This document shows, piece by piece, positions 1 through 10,003 of a stretch of DNA of 64,000 bases. The notes under the pieces were generated by a model that was not told where the DNA came from, did no database searches, and saw only the letters and a program-made list of their open reading frames with translations. The stretch spans positions 868,001-932,000 of the forward strand of contig CM028925.1 in assembly GCA_016801845.1 (NCBI GenBank), given 5' to 3'. Each line of letters starts with the position of its first letter. Within the stretch, counting starts at the first letter, position 1. Source of the DNA: Polydactylus sextarius (Eukaryota > Chordata > Actinopteri > Polynemidae). Both the position numbers and the translations under genes were made by a program.

Positions 1-27
1 AGAGGAGATGGACAAGTGGGCTACAAT
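1..27 (+). CDS. kynu: kynu exon fragment at window edge
   Basis: Encodes EEMDKWAT plus two bases of the next codon, matching the EEELDKWAK segment of human kynureninase. Base 1 belongs to a codon whose start is outside the window. The donor GT is at 28-29; the following intron is only 83 bp. Confidence 0.85.
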
Positions 28-2956
28 GTCTGTGTTCACTCTTTGTTTTCATTTTTCTTTAAAGAAGATGGTTTTGGTTTTTATAGAACTGAAATAAAGT
101 GTCTTTACAGCGGAATCCATGGACACACAGAGGGCTCTCGACCGTGGGCGTGGGCTGAGAACAACATAGAGGAAATGATGGCAAATGTTGTTGGTAAGAA
201 AGACTGACTCAAATCAGAATAACCAGTGTTACTCCAGTGATTTTAATATCTTCATCTTTATTTAAGGCTTTTACACTCAAAAACAAGTTTTTATTTAAGA
301 CAAAATGATCAGAAGTTGCGAAGAGGAGAGTTTTTTTTTTCCTGTCAGGTTACGTGTAAAGGTCGCTGCACTGCTCCATCCACTTTTGTAGAATCCAAAG
401 TTCACATGAAAGCGTCCAAATAAATCCGCTGTTACATATGAACTGTTCTTTAGCTCCACGAGTGTATCTTTCATCTGGACAGGAAAAGAAAACTGCATCG
501 TAGTTTTTAATTATTTGCGAGATTTGACCCAAAAACTACCTGCAGAAAATCACAGATTGGTCCAATTTTCTTTGTTCCTGTAAAAGATTTCTTCAGCGGA
601 TAGTAAGATAGAAAGAAAAACAGAGCAACAGGAGGGTGTAGAAGAGTGGATCCTCTTGTTTTCTAGAAACTTAAATCTATACCCAAGTCAAGGTTGATGT
701 ATAAAATGAAGACATGACTTGAAATGGATTTGATTTCTTACAGGAGCTAAACCTGAAGAGGTGGCTCTGATGAATGGCCTGACTGTTAATTTACATCTTC
801 TGATGGTAAGACTGTGTTTTTTGGTTTTTTATTTATTTATTTATTTTTATTTATTTATGATGATTTCTTTCTTTTACAACAGAGAAAACGAGGTAACAAG
901 ACCATTTCATAACAATAAAACATGTTTTAACACGTCCGCTATTGTGCAGCTTTCCTTCTACAAGCCCACAGCAACTCGGCACAAAATCCTTCTGGAAGAC
1001 AAAGCGTTTCCTTCAGACCATGTGAGTAAATCCATTCATGCTGTTTCTGTGAAAAGCAAAAAGACTTTGTTTTCTTATTTAGTGAAGCAGTATTTTTCAT
1101 ATCTTCTGAAGTTTATAAGTTTGTTGGAAAGTTTAATTAAGGAGCTTCCTGGACAGGAACTAAAGTTGGGTATTTTGAACAGAGTGCGGCATAAATCAAA
1201 GACTCTTAGCTTCTATTGTGAATAGTGTTTCACAGTTCAAGTGTTCTTGACAGTTTCGTCTTTGTCTCCTGTCACCAGTACACCGTAGAGTCTCAGATAA
1301 GACTACGAGGATTCGACCCTGAGAAGAGCATGTTGAGGCTATCACCCAGACCGGTAACGTCCTGCACGTTTTACATGAGCAACTCTTTGAGTGGAAGTGG
1401 CTCAAAACATCAAGTTCAAGTTTGATGTTTAGGTTTGAGTTCCTGCTGTGGACTTCTGACCTGCCAAACAAACAGACCTAAAGAACCCATGTCATCCATG
1501 TTAAGAATATCTGTGTCTGTAAATAAATCAAGCCAATGTGAGTTAGGGATGACATAAAAGACTCCACTTCCTGCCCAGGGAGAAGAGACTCTGAGAACAG
1601 AGGACATCCTGGAGGTGATCGAGAAGGAAGGCGACTCTATCGCAGTGGTGCTGTTCAGTGGCGTCCAGTACTACACCGGACAACTGTTCAACATGGCTGC
1701 CATTACTGAGGCTGGTCAGAGGAAGGTAAAACTCAGATCATCCAACGCTAGAAGACCCAAAGTTGTTGAAGCTTCACGAATATCAACCCACTGTCCTGTT
1801 TGTTTCAGGGCTGTTATGTAGGTTTTGACTGCGCCCATGCTGCCGGGAACGCTGAGCTCAAGCTGCATGACTGGAAAGTTGACTTTGCGTGTTGGTGCTC
1901 CTACAAGGTCAGAGAATTTCAGGCTCTGCTTAACATTTAAATGAGAATATAACATGTCGGTGATGCTAATTGATGTCTCTCAGTATCTAAACTCAGGTGC
2001 TGGTGGAATAGCTGGGGCGTTTATCCACGAGAAACACAAAGACACTATCAAACCTGCGTGAGTGTTTGTAGAATGTTTGGGAATAATTAGGAAATGTATC
2101 ACAGATGTATAACTTCCACCTTCCACTTTTCACCCCCAGGCTGATGGGATGGTGGGGACATCAGCTGAGCACTCGCTTCCAGATGACAAATGGTAAATTA
2201 TTTGTTTAGTGTATCCACAGCCTCTTCAAGAAGCCTGTGGTAGGGGTATAAAGTTGCTGTTTTGCTGCCATCTTGTGGTGTCAATTGGTAATACATGAAC
2301 TGAGCTGCAGCACAAAGGTTTTTTTCCCATGCTTTTTTTTTTTTTTTTTAGTGTTGGAGCTGCAGCCTGGTGTGAGTGGCTTCAGACTCTCTAATCAACC
2401 CATCCTGCTGGTCTGCCCCCTGCAGGCTAGTTTGGAGGTACTGCACCAAACTGGAGAATTACAGAATAATGAAGTCTGTCTGATATTGATTCATTTTATC
2501 GTTTTATATCCGCCAGGTATTTAACATGACCAATATGCAGGAGCTACGCAGAAAGTCCCTTCTGCTGACGGGGTACCTGGAGTATCTGATCCAGCAGCAC
2601 TACACCAAAGACCCCACCAAGTCCCCACAAACCTCACGTCCACATCATCACACCCTCTGATCCTCAGCAGAGAGGCTGCCAGCTCTCGCTCTCCTTCTCA
2701 GTCCCTATCAAAAAGGTCTTCGACGAGCTGGAGAAGAGGGGAGTCGCTGTGAGTAGTGTTGTAGCAGTGTCAAACACTCTGAAATAGTTTGTCTTCTGTT
2801 GTTTTTGAACTTAAAAGATGATTTTGTGTCTTTCAGTGTGACATGAGGGAACCCAGTGTGCTGCGCGTTGCCCCGGTACCACTCTACAACACCTTCAGCG
2901 ACGTCCACCGCTTCATAGAAACGCTGGGGTCAGCTCTTGCCGCCAGTAGCCACTGA
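1..2956 (+). CDS. kynu: Kynureninase, 3' part of gene (12 exons, 5' truncated by window edge, one frameshift)
   Basis: Kynureninase is a cytosolic PLP enzyme that hydrolyses kynurenine and 3-hydroxykynurenine to anthranilate or 3-hydroxyanthranilate plus alanine, on the route from tryptophan to NAD. Exons join as 2-27, 111-193, 744-805, 950-1021, 1279-1353, 1579-1725, 1809-1907, 1984-2057, 2140-2192, 2352-2437, 2517-2748 and 2837-2956, all with GT-AG borders and agreeing phases except one. The spliced protein reads through family landmarks: NLHLLM, LLEDKAFPSDH, EEKEGDSIAVVLFSG-like core (IEKEGDSIAVVLFSG), GFDCAHAAGN, the PLP lysine in CWCSYK, GAGGIAGAFIHEKH, GWWGHQLSTRF, GFRLSNQPILLVC and RVAPVPLYN. 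It begins at about human residue 89 and runs to the C-terminus. The N-terminal exons lie left of the window. Exon 11 has one extra base, so the annotated frame changes inside it (see its entry). Identification is by close similarity to the known vertebrate protein. Functionality is uncertain only because of the frameshift. Confidence 0.97.
111..193 (+). CDS. kynu: kynu exon, GIHGHTEGSRPW segment
   Basis: The acceptor is tttacag ending at 110 and the donor is gtaaga at 194. Joined to the previous exon it reads IGIHGHTEGSRPWAWAENN and continues IEEMMANVV, ending with one base of a Gly codon. It corresponds to human AAYGHEVGKRPW and beyond. The intron that follows (194-743) contains no feature beyond a short T run near 331. 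Confidence 0.92.
744..805 (+). CDS. kynu: kynu exon, ALMNGLTVNLHLLM segment
   Basis: The acceptor is ttacag at 738-743 and the donor is gtaaga at 806. Reads GAKPEEVALMNGLTVNLHLL plus M, closely matching the family's ALMNALTVNLHLLM stretch, which lines the active site. Confidence 0.95.
950..1021 (+). CDS. kynu: kynu exon, FYKPTATRHKILLEDKAFPSDH
   Basis: A 72-bp phase-0 exon with acceptor tgtgcag ending at 949 and donor gtgagt at 1022. It encodes LSFYKPTATRHKILLEDKAF followed by PSDH, the conserved segment that contributes to the PLP phosphate and ring pocket in kynureninases. Confidence 0.95.
1279..1353 (+). CDS. kynu: kynu exon, YTVESQIRLRGFDPEKS
   Basis: A 75-bp phase-0 exon of 25 codons with acceptor caccag ending at 1278 and donor gtaacg at 1354. 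The product segment YTVESQIRLRGFDPEKSMLR corresponds to human YAIESQLQLHGLNIEES. Confidence 0.93.
1579..1725 (+). CDS. kynu: kynu exon, GEETLRTEDILEVIEKEGDSIAV
   Basis: A 147-bp phase-0 exon of 49 codons with acceptor ctgcccag ending at 1578 and donor gtaaaa at 1726. It carries the near-invariant ILEVIEKEGDSIAVVLFSGV stretch and YYTGQ, all matching human kynureninase with few changes. Confidence 0.97.
1809..1907 (+). CDS. kynu: kynu exon with PLP-binding lysine (CWCSYK)
   Basis: A 99-bp phase-0 exon of 33 codons with acceptor gtttcag ending at 1808 and donor gtcaga at 1908. It encodes GCYVGFDCAHAAGN, whose Asp is the residue that contacts the PLP pyridine nitrogen in this fold family. It ends in DFACWCSYK, where the terminal Lys forms the internal aldimine. 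No active-site residue appears altered. Confidence 0.97.
1984..2057 (+). CDS. kynu: kynu exon, YLNSGAGGIAGAFIHEKH
   Basis: The acceptor is ctctcag ending at 1983 and the donor is gtgagt at 2058. It follows the PLP lysine directly with YLNSGAGGIAGAFIHEKHKD, the glycine-rich stretch conserved in human kynureninase, and ends two bases into an Ala codon. Confidence 0.96.
2140..2192 (+). CDS. kynu: kynu exon, LMGWWGHQLSTRF
   Basis: The acceptor is cccccag ending at 2139 and the donor is gtaaat at 2193. Encodes ALMGWWGHQLSTRFQMTN; the Trp-x-Gly-His cluster corresponds to the conserved active-site GWFGH of human kynureninase. Confidence 0.95.
2352..2437 (+). CDS. kynu: kynu exon, GFRLSNQPILLVC
   Basis: Follows a T-rich acceptor (run from about 2333, ag at 2350-2351); donor gtactg at 2438. 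Reads VLELQPGVSGFRLSNQPILL and on to LQASLE. The Asn in the SN-x-P motif matches the substrate-specificity Asn of the human enzyme. Confidence 0.95.
2517..2748 (+). CDS. kynu: kynu exon carrying a one-base frameshift
   Basis: The acceptor is cgccag ending at 2516 and the donor is gtgagt at 2749. From 2517 the frame reads VFNMTNMQELRRKSLLLTGY and on through YLIQQHYTKDPTK. From about 2629 the homologous continuation (KPHVHIITPSDPQQRGCQLS, then FSVPIKKVFDELEKRGVA) is found one base out of phase. Exon length is 232, not a multiple of three, although both flanking junctions are phase 0. The uncorrected frame hits TGA at 2658-2660. The extra base lies within about 2619-2629, next to a C4 run. Homology on both sides is strong, so the lesion is small and recent or an error. 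Confidence 0.93.
2837..2956 (+). CDS. kynu: kynu terminal coding exon
   Basis: The acceptor is ctttcag ending at 2836. Reads [20 protein letters not shown] and on to the end at AASSH, with TGA stop at 2954-2956. Matches the human C-terminal [20 protein letters not shown] region; the last few residues diverge, as usual for this family. Confidence 0.96.
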   Translation, partial: [39 protein letters not shown]

Positions 2957-3115
2957 ACAAGGAGTGGACTGAGGCTTATTTTATTTTCAATGGGCACTCT
3001 GCTCTCTCGCCCACTGATCATTTACTTCACTAGCAAAGGACATTTAGCAGGGATTTGCTGAATTAAAATGACTTTTCTGCCTTAAATACAAAATAAAGTG
3101 ATGGAAAATAAGTCC
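2957..3115 (+). other. kynu: kynu 3' untranslated region
   Basis: Non-coding sequence between the kynu stop codon and the poly(A) signal region. It is short (about 150 nt), with no visible structured element. The 3' end is inferred from the AATAAA hexamer; the cleavage site itself cannot be seen. Confidence 0.7.
3092..3097 (+). terminator. Poly(A) signal AATAAA of kynu
   Basis: Canonical AATAAA about 136 nt after the stop, followed within 30 nt by a GT/T-rich stretch (tgactgtctttgtcc) that suits a downstream element. Confidence 0.75.
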
Positions 3116-3369
3116 AAAATGACTGTCTTTGTCCAGTTAAAGCTTCCATATGTTCTGCTTTTCAAAACAATTTCAATTTAAAAAAAAAAAAAACATAGCT
3201 CCCTCAAATCTCCTGCCCCTGTGACTCTTCTTTCCAGTTGAGCGTTTGGGGCGCGACACCCAGCGAGCTCGCAGCATGGGGTTTGCAAATGACATGATTT
3301 TGGTGGAAAAAAATCAGAACCCCCTCACCACCACCACCTCCCTCCCTCCCTCTTCCCCCTTACCCGGCT
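3116..3369. other. Spacer after kynu
   Basis: Contains a poly(A) run at 3180-3193 and a CCT/CCCT-rich stretch at about 3323-3362. No gene or recognisable repeat. Confidence 0.5.
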
Positions 3370-3665
3370 GTACATTACACACATGAGTTAGCCGACAGTC
3401 CTACCCTCACCAATTAACACCTATTTTATTATAGCATTGACTTCCCTCTAATGTTCTTGCATGTGTTTATGCACTATTACCTTGACGGATGCCTATTCCA
3501 CAATCAGACATAATTGGCATATCAATATGCAAAACCTAAATGGATTAACCTTCTTTAAAACTAATGAGCACATGGATGCCCAGCTGGGGAATGGACCAGA
3601 ATTAGCATTTGTCATCTTTTTTGGGGTGATGTGAGGATAAATAATTAAAGAGAGGCTGGGTATTG
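3370..3665. promoter_or_regulatory. Candidate conserved non-coding element 1
   Basis: A block free of simple repeats, with the texture of vertebrate developmental CNEs. It has homeodomain-type cores (TAATTG at 3511-3516, GATTAA around 3543, AATTAA near 3642) and a POU/octamer-like ATATGCAAA at 3525-3533, separated by mixed-composition sequence without reading frames of note. Conservation itself cannot be seen here; the call is by texture and motif content only. Confidence 0.35.
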
Positions 3666-5769
3666 TCTTTCCTTGGGCTACTTAAAGTTAACGTGACGGT
3701 ACTGTAAAAAAAAAAAAAAAAAGAAGGAATATGCAGATTTACTGTCTTGATGATGGTTTCACACATACAGTATTTAAAGACAAAAATACAAAGAAGCTGT
3801 GTATCTGCTGAGGAAGATAGAGAATTTGGATTAAAAGTAAAACAGGAATATGAAATGAAGGTGGAGTGATGGCCCCTTGGTAGACTTGTTTGTTATCTCA
3901 TTGACCTCATCTCATTATCTCATTAACTGAAAGTTAGATGGTATAGACAGTTTTATTTTTGATGAATTCCTGCTGTGTTGATCACCAGTGCTCCAGTGTT
4001 TCGGACTTTGGTTGAAGTATTTTTGAAGTTCAATCCTCTCAACAACCAATAAATTCTGAAGTCCAACACCCAAAGAGAGAACTCGAAAAGTCTAAAAGAT
4101 AGACAGGAAGTATCTCTGACTGATTAGAGTGCTTGAGAACTTTTCTTTAGAAGTTTGGAGGTACCAGGTTCAAGTGTAATGATTTCTTGTCTGTTTGTGT
4201 CAAACCATATAGACTTGAAATTCTGGGAATGAGCATTTAATTGAGAGTGATACTTGTCCAGGAGCAGCACAGAGAATTTTACGGACGAGTATCACAAGTA
4301 TAGAAGGCTGTTTTCCTTGTAAATAGTAGTTTAGCAGACTGTTTTGAATTGTCTTAATTGTTAGCAGACTGTTTTGAATTGACTTAATTGTTAGCAAAAT
4401 GAGTGAAGTCGCAATAATCATAAAATTAATGATAATCACAGTAGAGGACAGATAATCATAGTGGTGTAAAAACACTCGTGACCTTTGAGACATAACATCA
4501 ACAGCTGCAAATAAGAAGACAAAAAACAATCGTTTTAGACTGAAAAAAAAAAAAAAATGAAATTGGAAAAAGCAAACAAATAAATAACACATGTTTTATG
4601 TCCCAGGGGTAAAGAGGGGCACGTCCCCTTTCCAGCTTCATTGCAGTTGGTTAGTCCAGGAACAGCAAGAGGCTGGATTCAAACCTCCTCTGTCGATAGC
4701 TTGGAGCAGCAAAGCGTGGGTCTTAGCTTCTCTTAGTTTGCACAATCTCTGCTTTTTGGTGTCCTTCTAAGAAGCGTTCTAACCACCTTGTTCAGCTTAA
4801 ATATCTGGTAGATGTTTCTTACAGCTTCTTTGAGCATTTATAGGTATTAAACTTAAAAAAAAAAAAAGCCAAATCACGCAAGAAGAGAACACTGTTACTC
4901 TGAATTACAGACAGTTCTCTAACCACCTGGGTTGAAGGTTGGATTTGCACCAAGCCTTGTAAGATTTGAACACCGCCTCAGAACCACCAGGTAGTTTTTC
5001 AGAGTCTTGTTCCCATTGCGAGCTTCTCTCGGTGGCCTTTGGGTGTCAGACTTCTAAATTTCCCTGATGGGATCAGTAATATCTACATTTTGAACCGTTG
5101 TCCTCAGGATTTCCAAACAATCCTTTGACCTAGATCCAGACATTCAACCAATTTCTCTTGTAGCATTGTAGTATTCACTCTAAGTGTTGGACAAAATCTA
5201 CAGAGCCTTCTGAAAACTCAGTCCAATCTATTGGACCACAGATATTATACAGATAGGCCATTTCTTCTTCTTATAGAAGAAGTCTTCTTCTGAACTGTTT
5301 GGTCAAACATTTGTCTGCTTTCACAGAACCTTTGAGTGATCATATTGGGTACTAGACTTGAAATTTCACCATGTAAGCCATAGACCAAAGAAACCTGTCA
5401 CTTTGAGATCATGAGCTTTTTGACTTGTAGTATTGGACTTGCCTGAGAATTGAGAATTGAACCAACACCCTCCACACACCCAAGTTATCTGGTATCTAGT
5501 GCTACCAACCAGGCTTAGGCCTAGATTAGTATCAAATCTAGAATCTATACACACATATGACGCTCTTAACGCTGATTATTCTGTTGTCTATTTTGGTCTT
5601 GTTTTGACTCACATACACCCAACAAAGTTTACAGATAAAAAATTTGGATCTGTTTATTTCATGTTAATATTGGATTCAACTGAGATTTAATTTGGCCAGC
5701 AGTTTGCTGATAATCTGAGGTTCTGATCTCATTTCCCTGCTTCCCCTATTTTTTTTTTTTTTCTCATCT
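3666..5769. other. Non-coding spacer with repeat-like sequence
   Basis: AT-rich sequence with A runs at 3706-3722 and 4543-4557, a 30-bp tandem duplication (separate entry), and several short segments resembling tRNA-type B boxes: GGTTCAAG near 4168 on the plus strand, and TTGAACC/TTCAAAC-type complements near 4678, 4965 and 5457. The region is probably built from decayed SINE-like copies. I see no gene. Confidence 0.4.
4331..4395. repeat. 30-bp tandem duplication
   Basis: Two copies of a 30-bp unit (4331-4360 and 4361-4390) differ at one position, followed by the first five bases (TTAGC) of a third. The near identity indicates a recent slippage or duplication event. Confidence 0.9.
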
Positions 5770-6010
5770 CCTCGTCGTGTGGGTACTGAACGGCGCCCTA
5801 GGCAGGTGGTGGTGGCAGCACTCGACAGGTAATAGGGATTGAAAGCTGCATGCATCCAAACTAATTACCTTAAAAAGCCCCAGCCTCAGGGCTTATTTTT
5901 CCAGACCACGTCTCTCGGATTTGACAGCTGGCTAAGGTAGCAACGGCAGCGAGGTGCTGTGTGGGACTTTTCATCCTGTTAATTAATTGTAGGGGAACTA
6001 AAGCGTGAAA
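5770..6010. promoter_or_regulatory. Candidate conserved non-coding element 2
   Basis: Begins after a T run. It contains a CAGGTGGTGG E-box-type segment near 5803, CTAATTACC near 5860, a TGACAGCTGG (Meis/E-box-like) site near 5920 and TTAATTAATTG near 5979. Compositionally even and free of microsatellites. Called by texture only. Confidence 0.33.
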
Positions 6011-6419
6011 AACTACAGAAAGGGGAACTTTAGTGACCGCTCTCTTGGCAGGTCTGCAGTGACAGCCACCGAGGGGAAGTACACATTAATAAAAGCAGGT
6101 GCACAAGGAAAACTAAAAGAAAAAAAAAAAAAAACTGTAGAGGATTAGTTTTGGGTGGTTTAACTTCATTTGAAGCTGAGCTAAACTTGAAGCTATCAAA
6201 GGATTCCATCAAATAGAGCTTTTCCCCCTTTAATAAAGTGGATAAAAGCAGCTTGTTTTTAAATCAGAAAAAAAAATGGATTTGTTTGAAGAACAAGCTT
6301 CATGAATAAGAGAAGAAATCACAACAGAAAAGACAAGAAAAGGCAAAATATTAGCCTGAAAGAAAAAAGGCAGGAAGGCGTGCTCTGTGCTCAGATGATT
6401 TGAAATCAGATACTACAAC
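6011..6419. other. Spacer, nothing recognised
   Basis: A-rich sequence with an A run at 6120-6134; no gene, repeat family or notable motif cluster seen. Confidence 0.4.
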
Positions 6420-6870
6420 CTTGTTAGCATCGCAAGCTTATTTCCATATTAACGACCCCTTCAGAACCTTCAAAGTAATGAATAATTGACAACAAATGAA
6501 ATGTTTTGATTGTCGTTGGCGCGCGGCGTGTTTAATGTTTCATATGTTGCTTCCGAGCTAATTATGAAGATGGCACATTTGTCAGAAATACGTCCCTCTT
6601 GCAACCCCTGTGCGACCCTCCCACCGTCCTCCACAGATGCCTGTGTGTTTCCAGACAGGAGATGGAGGCGGAGAGGGGTGGGGGTGGCAGGGGCGCAGAC
6701 AACTACGGGCCCCGCTGTAATTAGCTAGCAGGGAATGCTCAATGACCTGGGAGTGAGTGTAATGGCTGCCAGCGCTTACAGGCATCGTTTGGCCACAGAA
6801 ACAGCAGATATTACAACCTCTGAGGGAGGTTATCTGCCTATCTATATTATATGAAGACACTCGGCTGGAG
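6420..6870. promoter_or_regulatory. Candidate conserved non-coding element 3
   Basis: Holds ATAATTGACA near 6482, TAATTA at 6559-6564 within GAGCTAATTATG, and TAATTAGCTAG at 6718-6728, plus a TTTGGCCAC stretch near 6788. One side carries a GC-rich bridge (6655-6715). Short ORFs on both strands are not convincing as exons. Confidence 0.35.
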
Positions 6871-7356
6871 GAAACAGTCCAAATATTATAGTATGTTATT
6901 GTGAGGGTTGTTCTTTAAAAGGTTATGCAGGACAACGAGGGAGGTTGTTAACACAACTAGACAGGTGTACGGAGGTGTGACACACACACTCTTACTTCAC
7001 ACTTTCCATTGATTTAATGATTGATGTTTACATTGAGTTGAGTGAACCTAGGAGAGACTGTTAAAAATGGAGGCGCAGGTGCTTTTAATTCTAACACGTC
7101 TCTCTTCAACATTTCCTCAGAGGCCGCTGGTTTCCCGTTTTTTTTTTTTTTTTTTTTAAGGATTTGAAGGATTAACTTCATCTTTCATCCTCCGAAAAAA
7201 CGCCAGCGAGCGTTTTTAGAGCTCAAATTCTAGTGACCGACTTTTATTTATTTTATTTCATTTTTAGTGGACACCTTGTCTCTCTGATGCACCTTGACAA
7301 GACGACAGACAAACCGGAGCTGACAGAGGTTTGTGGTGTCAGACAGACAGACAGCT

Positions 7357-7383
7357 GAGAGAGAGAGAGAGAGAGAGAGAGAG
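7357..7383. repeat. (GA)n microsatellite
   Basis: Perfect GA dinucleotide run preceded by a short CAGA run (7340-7353). Confidence 0.95.
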
Positions 7384-8452
7384 CTATATTTGGCTGTAGC
7401 TTGTGTTTGTGTATAGCACAAGTGTTTGTTTGTGTCACGTCTGCGTGCATGTTAGTGTGACTTCGAGTGTTTATTTCGGTAAGTGTCTGCACTTTTCCTC
7501 ACATACATATCTGTGTGCTTCTCTGTGTGTGTGTGTGTGCAGTTGTCATGGTCCAGTCAGGTCGGAGTATCCTGAAGACACTGTCAGGCAGGATTGATTT
7601 CCTCTTTCCCGATCCGTGGAAGCGTTCCTGTAACACAGCTGACCCCCCGAGTTGTGTTACCTTGTCATTTTGCGACACGGATCAAAGCGAAGATGAGCTG
7701 GAAATAGCCACACGGCGACCTTGAACTCTGTGAGGAGAAGGAGGAGGAGGAGGAGGAAAAGATGGGAATGACAGGAGCTCTGAAACACAACACACACACT
7801 CATCTAACTGCACACACTGAAACCAACAATCAACCTCGGCTACATTAAAGTGATTCCCGTTTGTCATTAAACATTTACATGTTAAGATAAAGCATCACTA
7901 AATATGGGATACACTCTGAATATTCATGACTTTGCACTTTTTTCAACTTTTACTTCTTTAATCGCTTCTTTTTTTTTTTCTCTCTTTTTTTTTAAATAAA
8001 CCATGAAGCGCAGATGTCAGATAAACGCACATATGCAGATAAAATGCGCAAACGTGTCGAACAAAGCAAACCTCATTACACACACACACATTCATGTTAG
8101 ATGTATTACCAGTATTGTGATCTAATATAATATGATTCACACATTTATGTCCGTATTTATTCTATTCTATTTTTACTCTATATCCATGTTTATCCATATT
8201 GATCCTGAGGCTCGTGTGGTCAGTAAAGGTCACCTGTCAGATTAAGGCTTTACATTTAAAATCGTATAGAAAATGAACAGTAAAGTGCTGCTGCCATTCA
8301 CGGCCGAAACTATGAACGATGAAGCGTCTAAAGCTAAATCTGTCTAAAGCGATGCCTTTCTTTCCTTTTGTTTTTGCGGCATTTTTAAAAACCGACAATG
8401 TTTCTGTTTATTTCGAGCACATCCCTTTTAAATAGTAACGACGCACACACGA

Positions 8453-8454
<2 letters not shown>

Positions 8455-8485
<31 letters not shown>
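8455..8485. repeat. (AT)n microsatellite
   Basis: Perfect AT dinucleotide run of about 15 units in AT-rich surroundings. Confidence 0.95.
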
Positions 8486-8489
<4 letters not shown>

Positions 8490-9247
8490 CTTAATAATAA
8501 TTTAAAAAAAAAAGAATAAAAGGATAAAATTTACATGGTAAAACCACCCGCCCTCTTAAACAAAGAATAAGTGAACACTATCCTGTTGCTTGTCATTTTA
8601 ATGATCTCTTCCCTTAAATTCCAAGGTATGGAACAGATAAATTTACACAGAGGGGGTGATGTCGACAGGAAGTTATGCCAACGGGAACTCTTTTGGATCT
8701 CATGGATTTGGGTGTCTGTAGCTTTGAACTGTTTGTGCTTTGTTTTATGATGGCTGTAGCCTGAACTTGTTCTTCTTTTTATTGTATGTAGATAAGTTTC
8801 ATGACTGTCTTCACTTAATCTACAGTTTGTCTTCACAAACTGCATTACCCATGATGCTTGACTGACACATGCCTAAGAGTGTTTTCAACACAGATGCTTG
8901 TAAGACCACGTCTCCCATGATGCTTGCTAATTGACACAGGTATCACTAATTAAGCAATGTCCATTAACTCCAAGCACCGTTTCAGTATGATGAGGGTCTG
9001 GCGACCAAAAGCTAGCGGTTTCAGTAAAGCTTTGCACAAAGACTTGAAGTGCACAGATTCTTCTTATTTAATCCTACACCTCACACAGATGAGCGGTGAT
9101 TATTTTTTTTTTATCTCTTGCACCTTTAAAATGACTCTAATTCACTACACTTCTACCAAGCAGCCAGTAGAGGGCACAACAACACCAGGAAACACATGAA
9201 ATCCAACCAGCAGCATTATCACATCAACGCTGTACAAATCCTGAGTC

Positions 9248-9265
9248 ACACACACACACACACAC
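9248..9265. repeat. (CA)n microsatellite
   Basis: Perfect CA run of about nine units. Confidence 0.9.
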
Positions 9266-9483
9266 CGTGACCTTTCACCCCGGGCAGGCGGAGTTAACAG
9301 TCATCCCTCTCACCTGAAACGTCATGGTGAAGAAAATCAAACGTCTGAGCTGTAAATAAATGAACCAACCGCAGGCTTTTACTTTGAAAATATAACTATA
9401 ACTGTAATTATAAAATTTAAATATTTTGAAGCTGAAGAAAAACGTGCGCGCACGTCCTGCATTTTAAGTGAAATCTGATTAAA

Positions 9484-9501
9484 TCAACAGACGTCTGTTG
9501 A
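9484..9501. other. 18-bp perfect palindrome
   Basis: The sequence TCAACAGACGTCTGTTGA is its own reverse complement, centred on GACGTC. It may bind a dimeric factor, but nothing else nearby supports a role. Confidence 0.8.
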
Positions 9502-9961
9502 AGTCGTTCGTTCGCTTGGCGACACTTTATTCGGCAGAAATGAACAAAAAAATAATAATAATAATCTTAAAAAAAGACAGGCGGAACGAGGTTCAAACAT
9601 TTGTCTGTATACTTTTGGCCTCATCGTGTGTCTTTATGTATAGATTTTTTTTTTTTTTTTGTCTTTTTGTGATCAACCTCATTTCATCCACAGGATGCTG
9701 GGAGTCGTCTGTGTCATCTGGTCCTCCATCCTCCTGCTCCTAATCCTCCTCCTCTTCCTCTCACCACACACACACACACTCACAGAGAGTGAGAGAGTAG
9801 CAAGGCCGAGCTGGGCAAGCGAGCAGCTCTTTCTCCCTCTCTCTCTCTCTCTCTCTGAGGTATGTGGTTGGTTATGGATCCCTGAGGGACGCCGCTGCCT
9901 CCTGCGTGCTGAGGATCCATGCCAGGCCCTCGGTTTGAACCATGTGTGTTAGTGGAGAGAG

Positions 9962-9963
<2 letters not shown>

Positions 9964-10001
<38 letters not shown>
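9964..10001. repeat. (GT)n microsatellite
   Basis: Perfect GT run of 19 units, one of the longest dinucleotide arrays in the window. Confidence 0.95.

Positions 10002-10003
<2 letters not shown>

Noticed and set aside
2517..2660. Reading the kynu frameshift as a normal alternative C-terminus ending at 2658
   Set aside because: The shifted frame downstream retains strong kynureninase similarity and the next exon joins in that frame, so the early stop is not the ancestral end.
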